From: Lepas anatifera
Taxonomy: Eukaryota; Arthropoda; Thecostraca; Lepadidae
Length of the DNA: 64,000 bases
Assembly: GCA_034440635.1 (NCBI GenBank)
Contig: JAOTON010002094.1
Coordinates: 287,209-351,208, forward strand
Reading direction: 5' to 3'
Part shown: positions 58,701-64,000 of the stretch, piece after piece
How positions within the stretch are numbered: position 1 is the first letter of the stretch
Layout of the letters: each line of letters starts with the position of its first letter
Notes under the pieces: model-generated
What the model was told of the DNA's origin: nothing
Databases searched by the model: none
What the model saw: the letters and a program-made list of their open reading frames with translations, nothing else
Made by a program: the position numbers and the translations under genes

Positions 58701-60665
58701 TTGACTTCCTCGATTTGGTCTGGAAGCACCGAGGTGTCTAAATTGGTGAGGAATTCCAGTATAGCATCCTAGCCCATCAAGTCACCGCACTGAGTGACAG
58801 TTGCCCCGTCTTGCCTACCCTGGACCATGTAGGGAGGCCATCCACTGGGCCTTTCTTTCGCTTCGCATCTGTCGCTCCAGCCGCATAGCCATCTGTCGGC
58901 GCCCTGCGGCGTCCCTCGCAGAGGAGGAGATGAGGCCTACCCTGGCCAGGAGGCACATAGCCTGAGCCCTGACAATGGTGGTGGATATCAGGCGCCGGTA
59001 CTGTCCAACGGTAGTGCCGAGCAGACTCCCATTTTCCAGGCGGCCAGAGGAGCGAGCGAGGTGTTGCACTCTGGCCTCGGCACAATAGTAAGTCTCGTGG
59101 GCCCAAGCGTTGGTTTGGCAGGCCCCTCAAAATTTGGAATTGGGGGCCAGATTCGGCTTTCAGGACACCAGAGTTGGTCTCTGGAGCAGCCCCAAAGGTT
59201 TTCCCGGAGGCTCCTAGAGTTGGTCTGGAGGACCCTCAAGAGTCTGTCACGGGGAGCGCCTAGAGCTGGTCTCTAAGGACCCCCAAAGTTGTTCTCGACC
59301 AGCCCAAGAGTCTGACTTGGGGGATCCGAAAAGTTTTCTTGAGGAGCCCAGGGTTGCTCTCGAATGACATTTAAGAATTCGTCTCGGGGGCCTCAGAGTT
59401 GGTCTCCAATTCCTTCGTGGGTTTGTCTCGGCGGCCCATGAGCTGGTCTCGGACCTGGTTGAAAGCTGGTTTCGGTTTTCCCCAGATTTGGTCCTTGGGG
59501 CCCTGTTCTTGGGCCCCTGGAGTTGGTCTTGAGGATATTCAAGAGCTTGTTGGGAGGGGGGGCATAGAGTTGGTCTTGGACCTTGCTGAGAGTTGGTTTG
59601 GGGGTCCCCATATGCGGTCCTTGGGGCTCCAGAGTTGGTTTCCTGGGGCGCCCAAGAATTGTTTTCGGGGCCCCAGAGTTGGTCTTGGGGTCCCACACGA
59701 GTCCTTCCTGGGCGACTCACGAATTTTTTCTGGGGGGGAGGTTTTGTCTCAAGGCGCCGGCCAACTCTTCTCAGACCGCCCAAAAGTAAGTGTTGGGGGC
59801 ACCCCAGAGATGGTCCCTGGGTCACAAGAAAAATAATAAACAGGGTACCACGCTTCATTTAGCTAGATGGGCCAAAAAACAAGCAAGGTAGGTAGAAACA
59901 GCCAATCAAAGTCACGTGAACCACACCGATTCACTCCACGATCCCACCAGCCACCGCTGACGTTCTTTTTATTTTCATCAACGACCTTTGCACTTGGGGT
60001 CATGTGCAGTGCTCCCGAGCTTACATCCACAACCCTCCCCTTCCCTGTGAGCAAATCATGGATACGCCCCTGATATGCTCTAATAATTGTGATTTGGCTT
60101 TTATTGATGCACCGGATTAAGACTTTCAGCGCTAGCAGCTGGTCGTGAGGAAAACGAGTATACCCATGGCAATGGGTGAGTTGGTAAGCCCAAAATATGT
60201 TATTCTGGTCAAAAGTCAGTTCATTTTTCTTATCCATGGGTGACCATGAAGATAGGAAGGGTTCTGAACGCTGTCGTTAATCGGGTACTTCAGAACAGCT
60301 TGGGGAATATGTGCTTCCCGTTCCCTCCTCTGCCTGAGGCAAAGACTGATAAGCAACGATGATATTGATAGCACCACAGTCTTAATGTGTGCTCAAACAA
60401 CGTAATTGATATAAAAACGTTGTATCGAGAATGCGAGAAAACAAAAACAAAAATCCCAGACCCGAAGGTTTTTTATGAAAGCCCGGTTTTTGTCCAACCC
60501 AGCGGCGAAGTGCAGACTCGGTGGAGTAACGTCCCCCGTCCCGGCAGCCTACACTCGTTCGCAGCTCTCAACAGCAACAACAGCTGCACGCTGCCGGCCG
60601 CCTTCGTGCTGAAGCTGTCCGAGCCCATGCCGGTGTCAGCCGACACGCTGGACAAGGTGACCGAG
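49597..60665 (+). CDS. MED1: Mediator complex subunit 1, first five coding exons (3' end outside window)
   Basis: MED1 is the Mediator subunit that contacts nuclear receptors and other activators for RNA polymerase II transcription. The exons 49597-49710, 50009-50142, 51002-51384, 57423-57624 and 60503-60665 join in phases 0, 2, 1, 2, 0 to 332 codons without a stop. Family landmarks appear in order: MLMERLRAKQ; RLEAIAKQLG; CDMFYVELEL; CPELAQCL; FTTHLEGLLALYKLNADRKL; VGLVQPRRLGHPMRLTY (exon 3-4 junction); MVTPYHLLD; and LPAAFVLKLSEPMPVSADT. All splice sites are GT-AG. The reading frame continues beyond 60665, and I found no convincing exon 6 before the window ends. The C-terminal LxxLL region would be downstream. 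Introns 2, 3 and 5 each hold a different minisatellite. Confidence 0.92.
50009..50142 (+). CDS. MED1: MED1 coding exon 2
   Basis: After a GGCGGCAG acceptor, 134 bases encode a predicted coiled-coil-like helix rich in Arg/Gln/Leu. It finishes TLDRLEAIAKQLG, conserved in MED1. The donor GTAAGT is strong (phase 2). Confidence 0.88.
50179..50715. repeat. 31-bp minisatellite in MED1 intron 2
   Basis: About 17-18 units of GGGAGAGTGGGCCCGCTGTC plus GGTGAGCAGCG make up the array (31 bp, some 32). Every unit contains GGTGAGC, a good match to a 5' splice site on the sense strand. The array begins about 36 bp after the true donor of exon 2. The long minus-strand frames through it are artefacts of composition. 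Confidence 0.94.
51002..51384 (+). CDS. MED1: MED1 coding exon 3
   Basis: Its 383 bases start with C, completing the split glycine codon. The exon encodes the CDMFYVELEL to VQPRRL core of the Med1 domain. The donor is CTAG|GTCAGT. If the donor is missed, the frame meets TGA at 51390-51392. The last 40 bases are themselves the first copy of the 48-bp repeat that fills intron 3. Confidence 0.92.
51345..55765 (+). repeat. 48-bp minisatellite derived from the MED1 exon 3 / intron 3 junction, about 92 copies
   Basis: Units run from 51345 to about 55765 with a 48-bp period (donor-like GTCAGTG at 51385, 51433 and onward). Each contains CTGTCGGTCTGGTACAGCCC, CGCAGACTAG and GTCAGTGACA. The first copy is the authentic exon end, with about 40 bases of coding sequence then 8 of intron. 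The other copies repeat both parts. One non-exon frame is open for long runs (SVTLSLCRSGTAPQTR, 16 residues) because 48 is a multiple of three. In the exon frame each normal unit has CAG-TGA. Occasional one-base indels shift the frame. Confidence 0.95.
55766..56441. other. MED1 intron 3, non-repetitive part
   Basis: No exon was recognised. The segment lies between the 48-bp array and the TTAA-flanked MITE. Confidence 0.45.
56442..57113. mobile_element. TTAA-flanked MITE, AGGGA family, copy B (in MED1 intron 3)
   Basis: TTAA at 56438-56441 and 57114-57117 flanks AGGGAATGGATCACTTT and the complement of ATAAAGGTGGGACACTCCCT. It is homologous to copy A (40531-41302) in the opposite orientation. 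It is 672 bp and non-coding. Confidence 0.87.
57423..57624 (+). CDS. MED1: MED1 coding exon 4
   Basis: After the acceptor GGCCGGCAG, GT completes the glycine codon. The frame reads HPMRLTYMVTPYHLLDGQ, which matches the family directly after exon 3. It ends CAAAG|GTAGCT in phase 2. Without splicing the frame stops two bases later. Confidence 0.9.
57625..58620. other. MED1 intron 4, 5' part
   Basis: No exon was recognised. A short (AT)n tract lies at about 58263-58275. Confidence 0.4.
58628..59070 (-). pseudogene. Unrecognised coding-like remnant on the strand opposite MED1
   Basis: Two minus-strand pieces look protein-coding. One (59069-58815) reads RLENGSLLGTTVGQYRRL and later AAGRRQMAMRLERQMRSERK. 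The other (58768-58628) reads DAILEFLTNLDTSVLPDQI, then VNAKFLDKIVQEQTYAAVL, and ends CYAFYE-stop. The sequence after that stop carries AATAAA twice. The pieces are in different frames, and a TAG lies directly before the second, so this is a broken gene, a retrocopy, or two exons whose splice phases do not fit in my reading. I recognise no family. Confidence 0.33.
59090..59840. repeat. Degenerate minisatellite, CCCCAGAGTTGGTCT type
   Basis: Roughly 30-bp imperfect units repeat G-rich sequence followed by CCCAGAGTTGGTCTTGGGG variants. The minus-strand reading is a Pro/Asn/Ser/Gln-rich 203-residue frame, an artefact of the repeat. It shares vocabulary with 2268-2475 and 62590-63950. Confidence 0.65.
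60503..60665 (+). CDS. MED1: MED1 coding exon 5
   Basis: The acceptor GTTTTTGTCCAACCCAG is followed by C, completing the split serine codon, then GEVQTRWSNVPRPGSLHSF to DKVTE. LPAAFVLKLSEPMPVS is the recognisable MED1 block. The donor is GAG|GTCAGT (phase 0). GACAAG|GTGACC six bases earlier is a weaker alternative. Confidence 0.85.
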
Positions 60666-60865
60666 GTCAGTACTGAGCGACTGCGGCTCAGACTGCCGGC
60701 CATGCACAGCAGACTCTCCGTCTGGCAATGGTGACATGTGCTGTGTGAACTGTCCTGTTACGAACTGCTAATCAGGAGCAGCTTTCTGACTGCTGTGCTG
60801 CTGTTGAGCTATTGCTTCTCGGTTTTAGTGAATCACGTTCCGAGTTTCAACACGCCCCGTGTCTG

Positions 60866-61085
60866 CCCCAAAGTCTCACGCTATCCGTGCCACAGTCTCA
60901 CGCTGTCCGTGCCACAGTCTCACGTTGCCCGTGCCCATGTCTCACGCTATTCGTGCCCCAGTCTCACGCTGTCCGTGCCACAGTCTCACGCTGTCCGTGC
61001 CACAGGCTCACGTTGCCCGTGCCCATGTCTCACGCTGTCCGTGCCACAGTCTCACGCTGTCCGTGCCACAGTCTCACGAGTCCGT
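60866..61085. repeat. 22-bp minisatellite in MED1 intron 5
   Basis: About ten units of TCTCACGCTGTCCGTGCCAC plus AG, with CTGTCCGTG/TTGCCCGTGCCCATG variants, lie about 200 bp after the exon 5 donor. Each unit ends in CCACAG, acceptor-like. Open frames in all three registers are periodicity artefacts. Confidence 0.88.
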
Positions 61086-61343
61086 GCCGGTGCTGCGCAG
61101 GTAACCCAGATTCGGCCGGCACACGCCCTGCCCTCTGCCCTGCTGCCTCTCATCTGTCAAACCGCGTCCAAACAACAGCTGGACGCGCGGCCCGATCAGC
61201 CCCTTTACGTGGTGAGTGGCCTTTGCACGTGGTGGTGTGCCTCCCAGCTCCTTCACGTGGTGATTGGCCTTTGCACGTGATGGTGTGTCTCCCAACTCCT
61301 TTACGTGGTGATTGGCCTCCTGATCCGCTACTCTTCTGTTTAA

Positions 61344-61791
61344 AGGGAATGTGGCACCTCGGTCGAATCCAGGAATTTAGTACAATTAGGGATATCTTTA
61401 GCCGAAAACCATGACAACGTTCATGATTTCTCTAAAAAATGTACAACGAGCTCAATACTCTGATTTTAAAATGATCCTGTAGGGTGAAAAATAAACCCCT
61501 GTCTGTGGATGACGTCATGATATGACAACTACCACCATATTCAATAGGCTTCAAGGGCTTCAATTGGCTGATTGCTCACCGTGACGTCAGCGCTGTCGTC
61601 ACACCAACAGCTGAAAACTGTGGCCACCTGGCTGGGGAACATTTTGGACTCATTTCAGATAGGTTTTTAGCCTTTCTTCACGGAAATTTTGAGTTTCAAG
61701 ACAAATTATATATTGAGTACCGGGTTTTCCGGCATGCTTTACAACTTGGCAATTTCAGTTAAAATCACACTATAAAGGTGCCACATTCCCT
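61344..61791. mobile_element. TTAA-flanked MITE, AGGGAATGTGGCACC family
   Basis: TTAA at 61340-61343 and 61792-61795 flanks AGGGAATGTGGCACCT and its near-exact complement. The element is 448 bp and non-coding. The termini resemble those of copies A and B but the interior does not, so it is a sister family. Confidence 0.85.
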
Positions 61792-61795
61792 TTAA

Positions 61796-62510
61796 GGAAG
61801 TCTAGAAGCCTGGCTCCATGTGTGTTAAACACTGAAGGAATTGGATGATACATCACATGCTAAAGAGAAATACATAGTATGGTCTGTACTGAAGATCACG
61901 TGACCTATTTAAGATAAAACCATATGATACCGTCAAGCTACGAAGGCAACTGCGCAGCTGAGGAATACTGCGTGCTACTTTTATTTCATTTCGAGGGAAA
62001 CTGCAAACAAGAATACGTCTAGTTTTTTTCTTAGGAGGTGCAATACTAAGAGAAAGGTAGGAAAATATTGATATATTGGAGCTTGTTGCTTTGAACCCAA
62101 AAAACCTTACTGGAATTGGAATGCATTTGATTTTAATTTGCGAGGACGTTACCTTTTTTTGTAATCTAACATGTTTGTCTTAGAATTTGGGTTATCACGC
62201 CCCTCCGAGATTTATGAACTCTTCTAAAAAAGCTACAGTATGAGCAGATGACATAGCTACAGACAAAATGCCAGAGCAAGTTCTATTAAGTATACTGTGT
62301 CTCCTACAGCCAATGCCAGCCGGGCCTTTCCTCCGGATACGTTATTTCTGATGGTTCGCTCACTGAGAAGGAAGCCTGGGCGCTGAACGGCGCATCGGCG
62401 GCTGAGGTCATACCGTGTCGCCGACTCCCACACTCAGGTCATACCGTGTCGCCGACTCCCACCCTGCTACAGGGGCGCGCCGGCTTCACAAGTCCTTTTT
62501 CAGTATTCCG
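61796..62510. other. MED1 intron 5, no exon recognised
   Basis: A good-looking acceptor (TACTGTGTCTCCTACAG, ending about 62309) leads into PMPAGPFLRIRYF and then a stop, with no MED1 resemblance, so I do not call an exon. A direct duplication containing GGTCATACCGTGTCGCCGAC lies at about 62407-62460. Confidence 0.4.
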
Positions 62511-62570
62511 GCCCGAGATTTGACCCGGGGGCGGTGGTATGGAAACTCAGTGCGCTAATAGCGCGCCTTT
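62511..62570 (-). mobile_element. tRNA-like SINE head
   Basis: On the minus strand the sequence reads AAAGGCGCGCTATTAGCGCA, then a spacer, then a B-box-like GGGTCAAATCTCGG. This looks like a decayed pol III promoter of a tRNA-derived SINE. The element end is not visible because a tandem array begins nearby. Confidence 0.4.
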
Positions 62571-62589
62571 GCACTCCTTCCTTACTCCT

Positions 62590-63950
62590 TGAGCTCATCT
62601 GGGGCCCACTGAGCTGGTCTTGGCCACTTGAGTGGATCACGTGCCCTCTAAGCTGATGTGGTGCCCGGTGAGTCAATCTGGTGCCCCCTTGAGCAAATAA
62701 TTGTGCTTCCTGAACCTAGCTAATGGTTTCTGAGTTAGCCTGATGCCTCCGAGCTCGCATGGTGCTCTATTGGCTGTTTTAGTGCCCCTTGAGCTGATCT
62801 GGGCCCCTGAGCTGATCACATGCCTCGCAGAGTTGATCTACTGTCCCCTGAGCCAATATGGTGCCTCTTTGAGCTATGATCTGGTGCCCCTGAGCTGGTC
62901 TGGTGCACCCTGAGCTGATCTTGTGTTCTCTGAGCTGAGCTATGCCCCTGCTTTGGTCTGGGGGCTGGGAGCTGATCTGGGCTCCCGGGCTGCTCAATCT
63001 GGCTCCCCCTGAGCAGATATGTTTCCCCCTGAGCTAAACTAATGCCTCCTGAGTCGATCTGGTGCCTCCTGAGCCAATATTTTGCCTCCTGGGCCCATCG
63101 CATTCCCTCTGAGCTCGTCTAGTGTCCTCTGAGCTAGTGTGGTGCTTCCTGAGCCAATCTAGTGCCTTTTAGGCTGATTTGGGCCTCCTGAGTTGATTAA
63201 GTAATTTCCTCAGAAGCTCTGGGGCCCTGAGCTGAGTTGTGCCCACTGAGGCTGATGAAGGCCCCTGAGCTGGTATGGGGCTCCTGGGCTGATTAAATGC
63301 CTCCTGGCTTGATCTAGTACCTCCTAGTTGATCTGTGCCCTGAGCTGATCGGGGACCACTGAGGTGATCCATTGCCCTCCTCTGAGCTGATATGGTGCTC
63401 CCTGAGCTGATCTAGACCCCTGCCCTGGTCTGGGGACTAGGAGCTTATCTGGGTCCCCGAGCTGATTGATCTGGTGCCCCCTGAGCAGGTATATTGTCCC
63501 TGAGCTAAACTAATGCCCTCTGAGTTGATCTGGTGCCTCATGTGTCATCATTGTGCCTTCTGAGCCCATCTGATGCCCTCTGAGCTAGTCTGGTGCCCCC
63601 TAAGCTAATATAGTGCAAGGCCCTATGAGCCTATCTGCGGCCCATTGAGCTAGTCTGATGACCCCCATCTTTGGGGCCACTGGAGCTAGTCTAGTCCCGG
63701 GCCAAACATGAGCTGCTCTGGGGGGGGCTCTGATCCACACCAGGGGCCCCTGAGCTGGTCTTGAATAGACAGAGAATAAGAACACAAGGCCAACACCCAT
63801 CACCTCGGGGGTCACGGGGGCTAGTCTAATCCCAGGGGGCATAACTGGGGGAATGAGGGGCAGCTGCTCTGGAGGACTCAGATCCACACTGAGGGCCCCC
63901 TGAGCTGGTCTTGAATAGATGGGGAATAAGGACACAGTGCAAGCTCCCTT
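62590..63950. repeat. Degenerate minisatellite, GAGCTGATCTGGTGCCCCCT type
   Basis: Dozens of imperfect units of about 20-22 bp (CCCTGAGCTGATCTGGTGCC) degrade toward both ends. Near 63740 and 63890 it turns into longer GGGGCCCCTGAGCTGGTCTTG units that match the 2.3-kb and 59-kb arrays. It lies in the presumed MED1 intron 5. Confidence 0.8.
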
Positions 63951-64000
63951 GTAAAAATGGAGCTAATGAAGGAGAATGAGCCGTCAACGCTAAAACGGCT

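Noticed and set aside
62310..62350. MED1 exon 6 after a strong acceptor
   Set aside because: The frame closes after about a dozen codons and has no resemblance to the following MED1 region.

Overview
The window is eukaryotic nuclear DNA. It has spliced genes with GT-AG introns, non-LTR retrotransposon debris, tRNA-derived SINE heads, many short non-autonomous DNA transposons and very long minisatellites. Coding exons are G+C-rich while the spacers are A+T-richer and packed with repeats. The three recognisable genes are conserved in animals. I infer a marine invertebrate, most likely an arthropod and possibly a crustacean, but the sequence alone does not settle the taxon.

Layout: (1) 1-3.4 kb holds repeats and no recognised gene. 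(2) 3648-5318 (+) is an intact, apparently intronless phospholipase B-like gene. (3) 5.3-33.7 kb has no recognised host gene. It carries a 56-bp satellite, a 17-bp minisatellite of about 130 copies that is open in all three sense frames, a 2.7-kb fold-back structure, a 0.77-kb palindrome next to a SINE, a 28-bp-type array interrupted by a TTAA-flanked transposon, and a decayed LINE 3' end. (4) 33754-43969 (-) is a two-exon PIGZ-like GPI mannosyltransferase whose 8.2-kb intron is full of transposons. (5) 44-49 kb is the divergent spacer between PIGZ and MED1, with a frameshifted LINE lying between the arms of a 290-bp inverted repeat. (6) 49597 to beyond 60665 (+) is the 5' half of a Mediator subunit 1 (MED1) gene. 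Five coding exons join in phase to 332 codons, and the gene runs off the window.

The most striking feature lies in MED1. Intron 3 begins with a 4.4-kb, roughly 92-copy, 48-bp minisatellite. Its unit is the end of exon 3 plus its own 5' splice site, so the real exon-intron boundary is followed by about 90 near-copies of itself. Three of the four complete or partial introns from intron 2 onward contain dominant tandem arrays (31, 48 and 22 bp), and a further array lies upstream of exon 1.

The three genes have unrelated jobs: lysosomal or secreted hydrolase, ER GPI-anchor mannosylation, and transcription coactivation. Nothing suggests a functional cluster. PIGZ and MED1 are divergent, but about 5.6 kb of repeats separates their first coding exons.
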